Assembly (NCBI GenBank): GCA_014360755.1
Contig: JACIWX010000007.1
Location: 86,797-150,796 of the forward strand
Source of the DNA: Chloroflexota bacterium
GTDB lineage: Bacteria; Chloroflexota; Anaerolineae; UBA2200
Reading direction: 5' to 3'
Length of the DNA stretch: 64,000 bases
Shown: piece after piece, positions 45,145 through 55,264 of the stretch
How positions within the stretch are numbered: position 1 is the stretch's first letter
How the letters are laid out: the number at the start of each line of letters is the position of its first letter
Program-made: the position numbers and the translations under genes
Notes under the pieces: model-generated
Seen by the model: only the letters and a program-made list of their open reading frames with translations
What the model was told of the DNA's origin: nothing
The model's database searches: none

Positions 45145-48100
45145 ATGTACCTCAAACGACTGGAACTACGGGGTTTCAAGACCTTTGCCTCATATACCGA
45201 CTTTGTCTTCGATGCCGGTATTACAGCCATCGTCGGACCCAACGGGAGCGGCAAATCCAACATCGCCGATGCTGTGCGTTGGGTGCTCGGCGAGCAAAGC
45301 TATACCGCCTTGCGTGGCAAGCGCACGGAAGACATGATCTTTGCTGGCACGAGCCGACGGCCACAACTGGGCATGGCTGAAGTGACCATGACCCTCGATA
45401 ACACGAGCAACTGGCTGCCTATTGACTTCAGTGAAGTAACTATCTGCCGTCGTGCCTATCGCTCCGGGGAGAACCAGTACCTCATCAACGGCAGCCGCGT
45501 GCGTTTGCGCGATGTGCTTGACCTCCTGGGCAAAGCAGGCCTTGGACGGCAAGGTTTTGTCGTGATTGGACAAGGGCTGGTGGATGCCGCGCTGAGCCTG
45601 CGTCCGGAAGAGCGGCGCATCCTGTTTGAGGAAGCAGCCGGCATCCATGTCTACCAGGAAAAACGCAACGATGCACTGAACAAACTGGCTGAAACGCAAC
45701 AAAACATTGTGCGCCTCAATGACATCCTCAACGAAATTGCCCCGCGCCTGCACGAATTGGAGCGCCAGGCAAAGCGTGCCCAGGAACGGGAACTGCTCAG
45801 CCGGGACTTGGAAAAGTTGCTGCGCATCTGGTATGGCTACCAATGGCATCGCCTGCAAGCCAGGCTGGCTGAAGCGGAGGCAGCACTGCACCGCCGCCGG
45901 GAAGACTTGAACATGGGACGAGCTCGTCTGCACGAACTGGAAGCACTCATCGCCAGCACCCAGGAGCACCAAGGGGAACTACGCCGACAACTGAGCGTCT
46001 GGCACAAAGCCAGTGCAGAACTGCACAGCCGCGCCGAAGCAACGGGCCGCGAATTGGCAGTGAGCCGGGAACGGCTCCACTTGCTACAAAGACGCCAAAA
46101 CGAGTTGCAAGCGGAACTGGCACAATGGCAGGCTAGGCGTTCGGCACTGCAGGAGAACTTGGCTGCAGTAGAGGCAGAATGGCAACGCTTGCAAGAAGCA
46201 GTACCCAAGCAGACGACGCAATTGGAGACACTGCGCACGCAATGGCAACAGGCGGAACAAGCACGGGCAGCACTAGAACAGAGCCTCGATGCCACACGCG
46301 AAAAAGCCTATCGCCTTGCCACGGCGCTAGCCGATGCGCGCAATCGGGAGCGCGGTTTGCAGGAAACATTGGCACGGATGCGGGCAGAGCGCGAAAAAGG
46401 ACAGCATGAGTTGGCCGCGATTGAAGCAAAATTGACCACATTAGCAAGCGAAACAGAGCAAATACAGCGCCAGAAAGAAAGCATCCTCCAATTGCTAGCA
46501 GAGACCGCCTCCCATCGGAAGCAAATAGAGGAGCAACTGGCAGTTTTGCAAGCAGAACTCCAGCAACGCCGTGAGGCACTTGCAGAGGTTTCCCGACGGC
46601 GTCAGCGCTTGGAAGACAGATACGAGATGCTGCAAGGGCTGCGGCAGAGCCTGGCTGGCTTCGCTCCCGGTGTCAAGGCAGTGTTGGAAGCCAGGGATAG
46701 GCTATCCGGCATCGTCGGTCCGGTGATTGAATTGGTGCGCGTTCCCCAGAGACTGGAGCGCGCTATCGAAGCTGCCCTGGGCTCGTATGCTCAGGCACTG
46801 GTGGTCGAACGGTGGGAGGATGCCAGCAAAGCCATTGACGAACTACGCCGACAAGCTGCTGGATGGGCTACTTTCCTGCCGCTGGACTCGCTGACCCCAC
46901 CGCGTGCCAAGAAGGCGCCTGCAGGTGAAGGCGTCTTGGGGTTGGCACAGGACCTGGTCGCATACGATGAGCGCTATGCCGCTGTATTCCAACTTCTGCT
47001 GGGGCAGGTAGTGGTTGTTCAGGACCTCCATACCGCGCGACGCATCCGTCCTCTCCTACAGCCAGGCCAGCGGCTGGTTACTTTGTCCGGTGAGATCGTC
47101 CAAGCCAGCGGGGTGATCAGCGGCGGTTCCCCAAGGAAACGTGGCAATTTGCTGGCTCAAGAACGGGAATGGCGCGAACTGCCCACCCAACTGGCGGCTT
47201 TGGAGGCAGAAGAAGGGACTGCCAAGGCAAGATTAGAGGATACAGAACAACAGTACAAACTGAAGCAGCAAGAACTAGCAGCCGCGATGGAAGAATGGAC
47301 TCGTCTGTCTCAACAGCGAGAGGAGACAGAACGCGCCCTTATCGCTGTACAACAGAGACAGGAACGATTGCAAGGAGAAAGCACGTGGCGGCGCAAACTG
47401 GATGAACAGCAACAGCACGAGCTAGCCACGCTGGAGGGAAGGATAGCGACATACCAGCGGGAAGCAGAGGAGCGCGCACAGGAACATGAGCAATGCAAGG
47501 CAGAGTTAGAGGATTTGCTCGCCAAACTGGAAGCGGCGCGCGAGGAGGAAGAAGCCAAACGGCAGGCGTTGGCAGAAGAGGAAACAGCACTCGCCGTCGC
47601 TCAGCGCCAGGTGAAAGGGCAGGAAGAACTGGTTGCAGCGCAACGAGCCAATCTGGAACGCCTGGAGACGGAAATCGCAGCCAAGTCAGAGCAGTTGGCG
47701 CAATTGGAGCGAGAGTCCCAAGAACTTGACGCTAAGGTGCAGATGTTGCAAGGCGAAGCAGACCGCTTGTCCGAGCAAATCACAGCCCTGGCGCACCAAA
47801 TAGACCCAGCGGAAGCAGAGGTCTTGGCTCTGGAGAGCCAGACGCTGGCTTTGCAAAAAGAGCTAGCCCAGGGGCGGCAGCGCCTGATCGAACTGGATGC
47901 CCTGTACAGCCAGCAGATGCTGGTAAAGGAGCGCCAATTGGACGAAGTGCAAGCGCTGGAACGCCGCATTGAAGAGGACTTGGGCGATATCGAATACCCC
48001 AGCGAGCGAGCCAAGCAGTTGCGCTTGGAGTTTCTGGAGCAGGATCGCCCAGTGCTTGCCCGACCGGAGGCATTGCCGGATAACCTGAGCGCGGAGATCA

Positions 48101-48753
48101 GGGAGCTGAAAGCACGGCTGCGCCGCTTGGGCAGTGTGAATCCGGAAGCACCACGGGAATATGAGAAAGTGCGGCAAAGGTACGAGTTCCTGCAATCACA
48201 GATCGCCGACTTGGAGCAATCCGCGGCTTCGTTGCAAAAAGTGATCAAAGAGCTGGATGAAGCGATGCAAAAAGAGTTCCTCTCCATCTTCTCGACAGTG
48301 GCTGAGGAATTCCCGCGCTATTTCGAACTCCTCTTCGGTGGCGGACAGGCGAGGTTAGCATTGACGGATGCGGATAACCTAGCCACTACGGGTGTGGAAA
48401 TCTTTGCCCGGCCACCGGGGCGGCGCCAGCAGTCACTGGCTTTGCTCTCCGGGGGCGAGCGGGCACTGACCGCTACGGCATTGCTTTTTGCCGTGCTCAA
48501 AGCCAGGCCTCTGCCCTTCTGCCTGCTCGATGAGGTAGATGCTATGCTCGATGAAGCGAACGTGGGGCGTTTCCGCGCGCTGTTGGAGGAGTTCTCCAAG
48601 CAAACGCAATTTATCGTCATCACGCACAACCGCCACACCATGGAAGCAGCCAACACCATTTATGGCATCTCCATGGGCGAAGAGGGCGTCTCCAAAGTCA
48701 TCTCCCTGCAATTGGACCAGCAGATGGAAAAGAAGGAGCAAGCGTATCACTAG
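45145..48753 (+). CDS. smc: Chromosome segregation protein SMC
   Basis: 1,202 residues. Walker A is GPNGSGKSN (about 31-40), followed by long coiled coils, a hinge (about 520-650, [23 protein letters not shown]), a second coil, the ABC signature [15 protein letters not shown] (about 1,100) and Walker [18 protein letters not shown]. Length and order are typical. It condenses and segregates chromosomes with ScpA/ScpB, which are not in this window. The start at MYLKRLEL matches SMC N-termini. Confidence 0.97.
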   Translation: MYLKRLELRGFKTFASYTDFVFDAGITAIVGPNGSGKSNIADAVRWVLGEQSYTALRGKRTEDMIFAGTSRRPQLGMAEVTMTLDNTSNWLPIDFSEVTICRRAYRSGENQYLINGSRVRLRDVLDLLGKAGLGRQGFVVIGQGLVDAALSLRPEERRILFEEAAGIHVYQEKRNDALNKLAETQQNIVRLNDILNEIAPRLHELERQAKRAQERELLSRDLEKLLRIWYGYQWHRLQARLAEAEAALHRRREDLNMGRARLHELEALIASTQEHQGELRRQLSVWHKASAELHSRAEATGRELAVSRERLHLLQRRQNELQAELAQWQARRSALQENLAAVEAEWQRLQEAVPKQTTQLETLRTQWQQAEQARAALEQSLDATREKAYRLATALADARNRERGLQETLARMRAEREKGQHELAAIEAKLTTLASETEQIQRQKESILQLLAETASHRKQIEEQLAVLQAELQQRREALAEVSRRRQRLEDRYEMLQGLRQSLAGFAPGVKAVLEARDRLSGIVGPVIELVRVPQRLERAIEAALGSYAQALVVERWEDASKAIDELRRQAAGWATFLPLDSLTPPRAKKAPAGEGVLGLAQDLVAYDERYAAVFQLLLGQVVVVQDLHTARRIRPLLQPGQRLVTLSGEIVQASGVISGGSPRKRGNLLAQEREWRELPTQLAALEAEEGTAKARLEDTEQQYKLKQQELAAAMEEWTRLSQQREETERALIAVQQRQERLQGESTWRRKLDEQQQHELATLEGRIATYQREAEERAQEHEQCKAELEDLLAKLEAAREEEEAKRQALAEEETALAVAQRQVKGQEELVAAQRANLERLETEIAAKSEQLAQLERESQELDAKVQMLQGEADRLSEQITALAHQIDPAEAEVLALESQTLALQKELAQGRQRLIELDALYSQQMLVKERQLDEVQALERRIEEDLGDIEYPSERAKQLRLEFLEQDRPVLARPEALPDNLSAEIRELKARLRRLGSVNPEAPREYEKVRQRYEFLQSQIADLEQSAASLQKVIKELDEAMQKEFLSIFSTVAEEFPRYFELLFGGGQARLALTDADNLATTGVEIFARPPGRRQQSLALLSGGERALTATALLFAVLKARPLPFCLLDEVDAMLDEANVGRFRALLEEFSKQTQFIVITHNRHTMEAANTIYGISMGEEGVSKVISLQLDQQMEKKEQAYH

Positions 48754-48802
48754 GATTAGGTGGGGATTGTGGTGCAACCGGGCGATATGTATGAAAAGCA
48801 TC

Positions 48803-48882
48803 GGAACACGAAAGCCACGAAAGGGCGCGAAATCCGCGAAAAATTCGTGCATTTCGCGATTCTTTCGCATCTTTCGTGTTCC
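48803..48882. repeat. 80-base nested hairpin of CGAAA words
   Basis: GGAACACGAAAG (48803-48814) pairs with CTTTCGTGTTCC (48871-48882); inside, CGCGAAAT pairs with ATTTCGCG. It lies between smc and the GxxExxY gene and could act as a terminator-like or processing hairpin. Its word structure suggests repeat DNA. Confidence 0.7.
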
Positions 48883-48912
48883 AATTGCTTCCCTTGACAA
48901 GGAATTTTCCTG

Positions 48913-49326
48913 ATGTCCAACCCTCTCTCAAGCAAAGGATACCATTTTGGACAACTATCGCATGAAGTGATCGGGGCTTGCATTGAAGTACAACGTCAGT
49001 TGGGTGTCCACTGTATGGAGGTTGACTATCAGCGTGCCCTGGAGATAGCACTGCCAAAGCGCGGCTTGCAGTTTCAACGGGAAGTAGAGATTCCTATCAC
49101 CTTTGACGGTATCCCGATCACCAAACGGCGTGTGGATTTCGTCATCTGGGATGACTCGGATGAGCTAATCCTGGAAACCAAAGCCAGGAGCACCGTTCTG
49201 CCTGAGGATATTGAGCAATGCTTGCTGTACCTGCATCAAGGCGGCTACCGGTTATGTCTGCTGGTCAACTTTGGACAGAAGCCTTTGGATGTGCGCCGAT
49301 TTGTGCACACGCCTCCGAACAAGTAG
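48913..49326 (+). CDS. GxxExxY family protein
   Basis: A 137-residue protein. The family motif appears as LGVHCMEVDYQRALEIAL (E-x-x-Y), followed by a PD-(D/E)xK-like core with RRVDFVIWDDSDELILETKA (D...E-x-K). It is related to a nuclease fold widespread in environmental genomes; its biological role is unknown. The Gly of G-x-x-E is not obvious here (HCME). It is preceded by a long hairpin repeat, which often accompanies such genes. Confidence 0.85.
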   Translation: MSNPLSSKGYHFGQLSHEVIGACIEVQRQLGVHCMEVDYQRALEIALPKRGLQFQREVEIPITFDGIPITKRRVDFVIWDDSDELILETKARSTVLPEDIEQCLLYLHQGGYRLCLLVNFGQKPLDVRRFVHTPPNK

Positions 49327-49439
49327 CAGCGAAGACTTTTCATGACCTTTGCGATCCAACCCTTCCTCCGTTTGACATTTGCAATAACACTCGTATTTGG
49401 ACGATAAGTTCAATTCTGCCGTAGAAGGAGGCTTCCATA

Positions 49440-50378
49440 ATGACCATTCACCTGATTGCCACGGGCGGCACTATCGCGATGGCGCATGATGAAAAAGCCG
49501 GAGGAGCTGTATTGTCGCTCCGCGGAGTGGATTTCCTCGGTCAAATCATCTCCCAGGCTGGGCCAGGGCTGCCCCAGGTCAGCGTTGAGGAATATGGCCC
49601 ATTGCCCAGCAGCCACTTTACGGTGGAACATCTATGGGGCTTGCGCGAGCGAGTCGCTGAGATCCTCAAAAACCCTACCGTCGAAGGCATCGTTTTGACT
49701 CACGGCACCGATACGTTGGAGGAGACAGCCTATCTCCTGGACCTGACGGTACCCGGGGATAAGCCCATTGTGCTCACTGGCGCCATGCGCTTGGCTTCGG
49801 ATCCGGGCTACGAGGGGATAGCGAACCTGCTCGCCGCCGTGCGGGTAGCTGCCAGCCGTGAAGCGCGCGGATTGGGTGCGCTCGTGGTGATGAATGATGA
49901 AATCCACGCTGCGCGCGACGTAACCAAAACTCACTCCCAAAGTACGGATACTTTCCAATCGCCTGTCTGGGGCCCACTTGGCCGGGTAGAGGCTGAGCGG
50001 GTAGTCATCGCGCGGCGCATGGAACGGGATATCATCCCTTGCCCTCGGTTGGAGCCGCGCGTCTACCTGTTCAAGCTAGCAGTGGGCATGGACACCGAAC
50101 TGCTGCGATATGCCGTCAGGCTAGGCGCACGGGGCATCGTCATCGAGGCTTTTGGTGGCGGCCGGGTACCGCCGTGGTGGCTGAAGGCAATCCAAGAAGC
50201 GCTTGCTCAGGGTGTAACGGTGATGATTACCACGCGTTGCGTTTCTGGGCCCATCTATGACCGCTATTCGTATACTGGCGCTTACCATGACTTGCAGCGC
50301 CTGGGTTGCCTCTTCGCCGATGGCTTGAATGGACCCAAAGCTCGCCTGCGCCTGATGGCTCTCCTGGGCATGCGCTGA
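49440..50378 (+). CDS. L-asparaginase (type I/II bacterial family)
   Basis: A 312-residue protein. First catalytic Thr is in IATGGTIAM, and the second triad is in VLTHGTDTLEETAYLL (Thr-Asp), with KPIVLTGAMR. It hydrolyses asparagine to aspartate and ammonia. There is no signal peptide, so it is cytoplasmic. GGAGG about 10 bases upstream supports the start. Confidence 0.93.
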   Translation: MTIHLIATGGTIAMAHDEKAGGAVLSLRGVDFLGQIISQAGPGLPQVSVEEYGPLPSSHFTVEHLWGLRERVAEILKNPTVEGIVLTHGTDTLEETAYLLDLTVPGDKPIVLTGAMRLASDPGYEGIANLLAAVRVAASREARGLGALVVMNDEIHAARDVTKTHSQSTDTFQSPVWGPLGRVEAERVVIARRMERDIIPCPRLEPRVYLFKLAVGMDTELLRYAVRLGARGIVIEAFGGGRVPPWWLKAIQEALAQGVTVMITTRCVSGPIYDRYSYTGAYHDLQRLGCLFADGLNGPKARLRLMALLGMR

Positions 50379-50808
50379 GAGCAATGAAAAGAAACGAAGG
50401 GCACGCCACAAGCAAAAGGTGCGTGCCCTCCGTCTCATCCTCCTCGCCACCCGGGGAGGGGGGTTCCCTTTAGTGTAGCGGAGGCTTCCGGGTGTTATGG
50501 GCAGGTGACGAGGAGCGCTCCGACGATGGCCCCAAACTGCACCATCGCCACTCTGCGAGGGCTGAGTTCCCATGTCCGGTGGTATAGGAACCACCCCCTT
50601 GCTGGATTTCGAGGCCTCTTGTCAAAGTTGGCTGCATTGTACTCGCCTCTACCATCCGCTTTCCCATCATACAGTATTCAGATGAATTCACGATGAAAAC
50701 ACCTCTCCGTTTGGATGACAATTCTTTCATCCAAGGCACAGTGCGTTCATTAAGGTTAGACGCAACAACTCGCCCTATGCCGGACCGCCTCCTTGTCAAG
50801 TAAGTGAT
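50379..50808. other. Non-coding gap after the asparaginase gene
   Basis: A hairpin (AGGGCACGC with GCGTGCCCT, 50398-50429) follows the asparaginase stop but lacks a U-tract. The rest is GC-rich on the left and AT-richer on the right. I tested it by eye for riboswitch, SRP, RNase P and tRNA hallmarks and found none. Confidence 0.5.
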
Positions 50809-50837
50809 TTGCATGGGGATATGGAACAAGGTATACT
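50809..50837 (+). promoter_or_regulatory. Promoter of the RluD-type gene, predicting a leaderless mRNA
   Basis: TTGCAT (50809) and TATACT (50832) are spaced 17 bases; the -10 ends 7 bases before the ATG at 50845, placing the start of transcription at the start codon. Confidence 0.65.
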
Positions 50838-50844
50838 TTATGTC

Positions 50845-51798
50845 ATGGAACAAATCATCGAGCTGCACGTAGAGCAAGGTGGCCAACGCATAGACAGTTA
50901 CATTGCCAGAGCGGTGCCCGACCTCTCCCGCTCCTTCGTCCAGAAATTACTGGACGAAGGCCGTATCACCATTGCTGACAGGGTACCCAAAGCCAGTTAC
51001 AAAGTGGAAGCGGGCGATGTCATCACGGTGCGTGTGCCACCTCCAGAGCCCATTGCATTGCAGCCAGAGGAGATACCGCTGACGATTGTGTACGAAGATG
51101 CGGATATTGTGGTGGTGGACAAGCCGGCGGGTATGGTGGTGCATCCCGCCCATGGCCATTATAGCGGCACCTTGGTCAATGCGCTGCTGGCGCGCTGCCC
51201 AGATTTGGAAGGCATTGGCGGAGAGCTGCGGCCTGGTATCGTGCACCGTTTGGACAAGGATACCTCTGGGTTGCTGGTTGTCGCCAAGAACGATCGCGCC
51301 TATCGCTATTTGCAACAGCAATTCAAACAACGCCTGGTGCACAAGGCTTACTTGGCATTGGCAGAAGGCATCTTGGAAGCACCACGTGGCGTAATCGAGG
51401 CGCCGATTGGCCGCGATCCCCAACAACGCAAGCGCATGGCTGTGCTGCCACACGGCGGGCGTGAAGCACGCACCGAGTACCGCGTCCTGGAAACTTTTGC
51501 GCAGCACACGTTGGTCGAAGCGGAACCTGTCACCGGCCGCACACACCAAATTCGCCTTCACTTTGCCTTTATTGGCCATCCCATTGCCGGTGACCGCGTG
51601 TACGGCTTTCGCAAGCAGAGACTCCCGCTGCAGCGCCAGTTCCTCCATGCAGCACGCCTTGCCTTCACCCTGCCCTCTTCTGGACAACCCGTTGAGTTCA
51701 CTTCTAGCCTACCCCATGACCTGGCGGCAGTGCTGGATAGCCTACGCCGGGAAAAGGGACAATTGGCTCCATCTCCACCAACCCGGGAGAAATTTTGA
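50845..51798 (+). CDS. rluD: RluD-family 23S rRNA pseudouridine synthase
   Basis: A 317-residue protein. An N-terminal S4 domain (GQRIDSYIARAVPDLSRSFVQKLLDEGRITI) is followed by the catalytic motif GIVHRLDKDTSGLLVVAKN with the nucleophilic Asp, and RTHQIRLHFAFIGHPIAGDRVYG. It isomerises uridines of the large rRNA; the exact sites cannot be assigned. The start at MEQIIELHV is supported by promoter position; the upstream in-frame ATG 50821 would lie inside the promoter. Confidence 0.92.
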   Translation: MEQIIELHVEQGGQRIDSYIARAVPDLSRSFVQKLLDEGRITIADRVPKASYKVEAGDVITVRVPPPEPIALQPEEIPLTIVYEDADIVVVDKPAGMVVHPAHGHYSGTLVNALLARCPDLEGIGGELRPGIVHRLDKDTSGLLVVAKNDRAYRYLQQQFKQRLVHKAYLALAEGILEAPRGVIEAPIGRDPQQRKRMAVLPHGGREARTEYRVLETFAQHTLVEAEPVTGRTHQIRLHFAFIGHPIAGDRVYGFRKQRLPLQRQFLHAARLAFTLPSSGQPVEFTSSLPHDLAAVLDSLRREKGQLAPSPPTREKF

Positions 51799-51961
51799 GA
51801 TTGGGGTTGGACAGTGTACAATTCATTGACAGAACCTTGAAACCATGGAAAAACCAGCGGATGGAGCCGCCTTGCCTTCCTAAGCGAGGAAACAGTGCAT
51901 GAAAGCCATTTTGGCCAGGCATAAAGGCTTTGTCAGCAGCCCGTGAGAGAAGGAGGGGAGT

Positions 51962-52588
51962 ATGAAAACACCGCCCGGTGATTTGGTCGTTTTCAAGGGC
52001 GCAAAGATCGATCGCCGCCGTGTCAAGCTGCAGAGCGAACCCGAGACTGGCCGCGTATATGGGGTACACGGCTTCCTGTCTGGCCCGCTCCAGGGAGCAC
52101 CTGAAGAAGCTGCCTCTCAATTCCTCGATGCCAATTACCGCCTCTTCGAACCCAAACCCAGCGCCATACGGGAACTGGAAGTGGAACGAGTCATGCGCAG
52201 CCCGGCAGGATACCATGTGGTATTCCAGCAAGTACATCAAGGCATCCCGGTAGAGGAAGCCACTATTTCTGTGCACATGACCCCAGACAAGCGCGTCCAT
52301 GCTGCCTATGGCCGTCTGGCGTCGCAGGTGGCTAAACTGGATGTGAAAAAACTGGCTGAGAACGGCATAGACCGCGAAGAGGCAATCCGCATCGCCCTGC
52401 ATCATATCGGCGCAGGCGAGGACTTGTCTGGCCCAGTACAGGCACAACAGGTCATCCTGCTGGAAAAAGAGCCCCACCTGGCTTGGAAAGTACAGTTCGC
52501 CACCCAAAAACAGGGACAGGAATGGACGGTATGGGTGGACGCGGTCAATGGCACTGTATTGCGGCAGCGTGAAATCTCAATGGAATAG
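51962..52588 (+). CDS. Stand-alone FTP (fungalysin/thermolysin propeptide)-like protein
   Basis: A 208-residue protein without a signal peptide. GYHVVFQQVHQGIPVEEATISVHMTPDKRVHAAYG is the FTP-type pattern, followed by a PepSY-like half (EEAIRIALHHIGAG ... AWKVQFATQKQGQEWTVWVDAVNGTVLRQREI). Such domains inhibit and fold M4/M36 proteases. It lies 12 bases upstream of an M36-like protease that has its own FTP region, so it may be a separate inhibitor or chaperone. The start follows GGAGGGGAGT. Confidence 0.8.
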   Translation: MKTPPGDLVVFKGAKIDRRRVKLQSEPETGRVYGVHGFLSGPLQGAPEEAASQFLDANYRLFEPKPSAIRELEVERVMRSPAGYHVVFQQVHQGIPVEEATISVHMTPDKRVHAAYGRLASQVAKLDVKKLAENGIDREEAIRIALHHIGAGEDLSGPVQAQQVILLEKEPHLAWKVQFATQKQGQEWTVWVDAVNGTVLRQREISME

Positions 52589-52600
52589 GAGGTCCACCCC

Positions 52601-54229
52601 ATGAAACGGTTACCCACTCTCTCTGTACCACTCGATCGCGTGGAAGTACAGGAACATACCCGCATGAAGGGGACCATCGGAGTAGTCAGCGGTTTTCTGA
52701 CTCCGCCAGTGGGTATGGTGAATCCGCGCCAAGTAGCCCTCCAGTTCACGCGCACCAACGCTGACCTGATTGCTGGACCCTACGAATTGGACGGCAGGCC
52801 ACAGCCAAGGCCGGAGGAAAAGGCGGTTGTCCGACCCAGCCTGGTGAAACGCAGCCCGGTTGGCTATCACGTACAACTGCAGCAGATGTACCAGGGCATT
52901 CCCATCTATGGGGGGCAGGCAACGGTGCACATGACGGAGGAGCGGAGCGTGTACTTCTATGTCAGCGATCTGCACCCCAAGACACCGGAAATAGAAGCAG
53001 GCAAAGCGGGGGAAATCTCTGCCGAGGAAGCCCTAGAGGCAGTGTCAATGAAATTGCCTTGGCGCAACAGGGAGGAAAGCGAGCCCCGCTGCGAAAAAAT
53101 CTATTACCCTCTGGGCGACGATTTTCGCCTCGCGTGGTGCATTGATCTGAGCCTGCGCGCACAGGAACCCATCCAGACGGAACTGGATCGCTCCTCCGAT
53201 TGGCGCGCAATTGTGGATGCTTACACGGCTGACCTGCTGGAGCTGCGCGATCTGTCGCTCTATGACGCTGCCTGGGGCTATGTTTTCTACCCCAATCCTG
53301 TGGTAGCACTGCGCCAGGAAAACCTCTCCCACGACGCCCAGATCCCTGATGGGGCTTACCGCAAGGTGATTCTGGCTGGCGTGGATGACAGCGGTTTCCT
53401 GCGTGGGCCCTACGCGGATACAGGCAAGACGCTCAACCGCGCTTACGAACCCAGCAAACAGTTCCTCTACAAGCGCGGCGACCCACGTTTCCTGGAAGTG
53501 ATGGCTTACTGCTTTATTACGCGGGTGATGAACCTGTTACGCGCACAGGGCTGGTCTAAACTGTTCCCCAAGCCACTGCAGGTCAATGCCCAGGCGCCGT
53601 TGGGCGACAATTCCAAGTTCTTGCCCACGAGCTGGGAAGTGCGCTTTGGCACTGGCAAGGTCATGGACGCCGAAGACGCCAGCATTATCCTGCATGAATT
53701 GGGCCATGCCATCCAGGAAGCGCAGGTCCCTAGATGGGCGGATTGCGATAAGAACTTGCCCGTGCGGGCGATGGGTGAGGGGTTTGGAGACTGGCTGGCT
53801 ACGCTGTACTTTGCCGAAGAGAGACGTGAGTTCCATCCCACCTATGTGGGGGATTGGGATGCACGGGGTTACACCACACCCAGGTCCTACCTGCGTCGGG
53901 TGGACAGCGGTAAGACTATGGCGAACTGGCAAGGTGATGAGCACGCCGACGGCGAGATTTGGTCGGCAGCGCTATGGGACCTGTACCTGAGGTTGGGTGG
54001 GGACAGCGCTCAGCCGCAAACGCGCAAGGCGGCACGCGATACCGCGCTGAAGATCGTGCTCACTAGCCACCAATACCTGAGCGATGGCATGCGCCATACC
54101 CTCAACTTCAAGCACGGGCTAGAGGCGCTGCTCATGGCAGACCGCTTCATCAGTGCTGACGTGACCAAGCCCGGCCCGCACGACCAACTGATCCGCGATG
54201 TCTTCGCCGCACGGGGGATTACGGTGTAG
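52601..54229 (+). CDS. M36/M4-like zinc metallopeptidase without signal peptide
   Basis: A 542-residue protein. The N-terminal FTP/PepSY-like region (GYHVQLQQMYQGIPIYGGQATVHMTEE, about 85-115) is followed by a gluzincin catalytic core with H365-E-L-G-H369 and a likely third ligand E393 in GEGFGDWLA. The family is usually secreted, but no signal peptide is visible in either this or the preceding gene, which is unusual. The start follows AGGAGG. It probably forms an operon with the FTP-only protein. Confidence 0.87.
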   Translation: MKRLPTLSVPLDRVEVQEHTRMKGTIGVVSGFLTPPVGMVNPRQVALQFTRTNADLIAGPYELDGRPQPRPEEKAVVRPSLVKRSPVGYHVQLQQMYQGIPIYGGQATVHMTEERSVYFYVSDLHPKTPEIEAGKAGEISAEEALEAVSMKLPWRNREESEPRCEKIYYPLGDDFRLAWCIDLSLRAQEPIQTELDRSSDWRAIVDAYTADLLELRDLSLYDAAWGYVFYPNPVVALRQENLSHDAQIPDGAYRKVILAGVDDSGFLRGPYADTGKTLNRAYEPSKQFLYKRGDPRFLEVMAYCFITRVMNLLRAQGWSKLFPKPLQVNAQAPLGDNSKFLPTSWEVRFGTGKVMDAEDASIILHELGHAIQEAQVPRWADCDKNLPVRAMGEGFGDWLATLYFAEERREFHPTYVGDWDARGYTTPRSYLRRVDSGKTMANWQGDEHADGEIWSAALWDLYLRLGGDSAQPQTRKAARDTALKIVLTSHQYLSDGMRHTLNFKHGLEALLMADRFISADVTKPGPHDQLIRDVFAARGITV

Positions 54230-54307
54230 TTGATTCACTGAAAGTGCTGGCTTTTCTTAGCAAAAGCGCATTCAGCGAAAGGGTTTTAGGATCAAGCGGA
54301 GTATCCT

Positions 54308-55264
54308 ATGGAGAGAGTAAAGATCGCTGCGAAATTTGATCAGACGGCAGACCTCATCCTGTACGAGGGTGATTGCATGGATTTGCTTCCTCTGATCCCT
54401 GATAACTTTGTGAAGTTAGTAGTCACTTCACCTCCATACAACCTAGGCAAGCCTTACGAAAGCCACCTGGAGTTGGATGAGTATGTGGCTTGGCAGCGGA
54501 GAGTCATTGAAGAATGTGTGCGTGTGCTGGATGAGCGAGGGAGCATCTGCTGGCAAGTTGGCAACTATGTAGAAGATGGCGAAATCATCCCACTGGACAT
54601 CGTACTCTACCCCATCTTTGCTTCGCTTGGCCTGCATCTACGCAATCGGATTATATGGCACTTCGGACACGGACTTCATGCCTCCAAGCGTTTTTCCGGT
54701 CGCTACGAAGTCATCCTTTGGTTTACGAAAGGTGAGGAGTATACCTTCAATCTGGATGCGGTACGTGTACCGCAGAAATACCCCAAAAAGAAATATTTCA
54801 AGGGACCAAAAAAAGGGCAATTCTCGGGGCATCCTTTGGGAAAGAATCCCAGCGATGTTTGGGAGATTCCAAATGTAAAGGCAAACCACGTCGAAAAGAC
54901 CATTCACCCTTGCCAATTCCCCGTGGAGTTGATCGAACGCCTTGTGTTAGCATTGACTAACAAAGGGGATTGGGTCTTTGATCCATTCATTGGTGTTGGC
55001 ACGACGGCTATCGCGGCACTTATCCACGAACGCAAGGCGATCGGGGCTGAAATTGTGCCAGAATATATAGAAATCGCTAGACAACGAATTGCTTTGGCGG
55101 AAAGGGGCGAATTGCGTATTCGCCCTATGCACAGGCCAGTTTATGATCCCAACGCTCCAAGTCGGATGGTCCCACCCCAATTTGTGCAAATCGGAATAGG
55201 CCCATTGCAACCTCGGTTACTTGAAGACGATAGCACCTACGACATTGAGGAGTATGACGAATGA
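54308..55264 (+). CDS. Type II DNA methyltransferase (beta-class N4C/N6A)
   Basis: A 318-residue protein. Catalytic motif IV is VTSPPYNLG (about residues 39-47) near the N-terminus and the SAM-binding FxGxG-like motif DPFIGVGTTAIAA (about 223-235) near the C-terminus, so motif order is beta-type. SPPY favours N4-cytosine or N6-adenine methylation. It overlaps the BglII-like nuclease by 4 bases (ATGA), so it is the protecting methylase of that system. BglII-type partners modify GATC-containing sites. Confidence 0.9.
   Translation: MERVKIAAKFDQTADLILYEGDCMDLLPLIPDNFVKLVVTSPPYNLGKPYESHLELDEYVAWQRRVIEECVRVLDERGSICWQVGNYVEDGEIIPLDIVLYPIFASLGLHLRNRIIWHFGHGLHASKRFSGRYEVILWFTKGEEYTFNLDAVRVPQKYPKKKYFKGPKKGQFSGHPLGKNPSDVWEIPNVKANHVEKTIHPCQFPVELIERLVLALTNKGDWVFDPFIGVGTTAIAALIHERKAIGAEIVPEYIEIARQRIALAERGELRIRPMHRPVYDPNAPSRMVPPQFVQIGIGPLQPRLLEDDSTYDIEEYDE

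Noticed and set aside
50430..50808. Possible structured RNA (SRP, RNase P or riboswitch) in the gap after asparaginase
   Set aside because: Hallmark sequences of these RNAs were not found by eye; only a GC-rich palindrome is visible.
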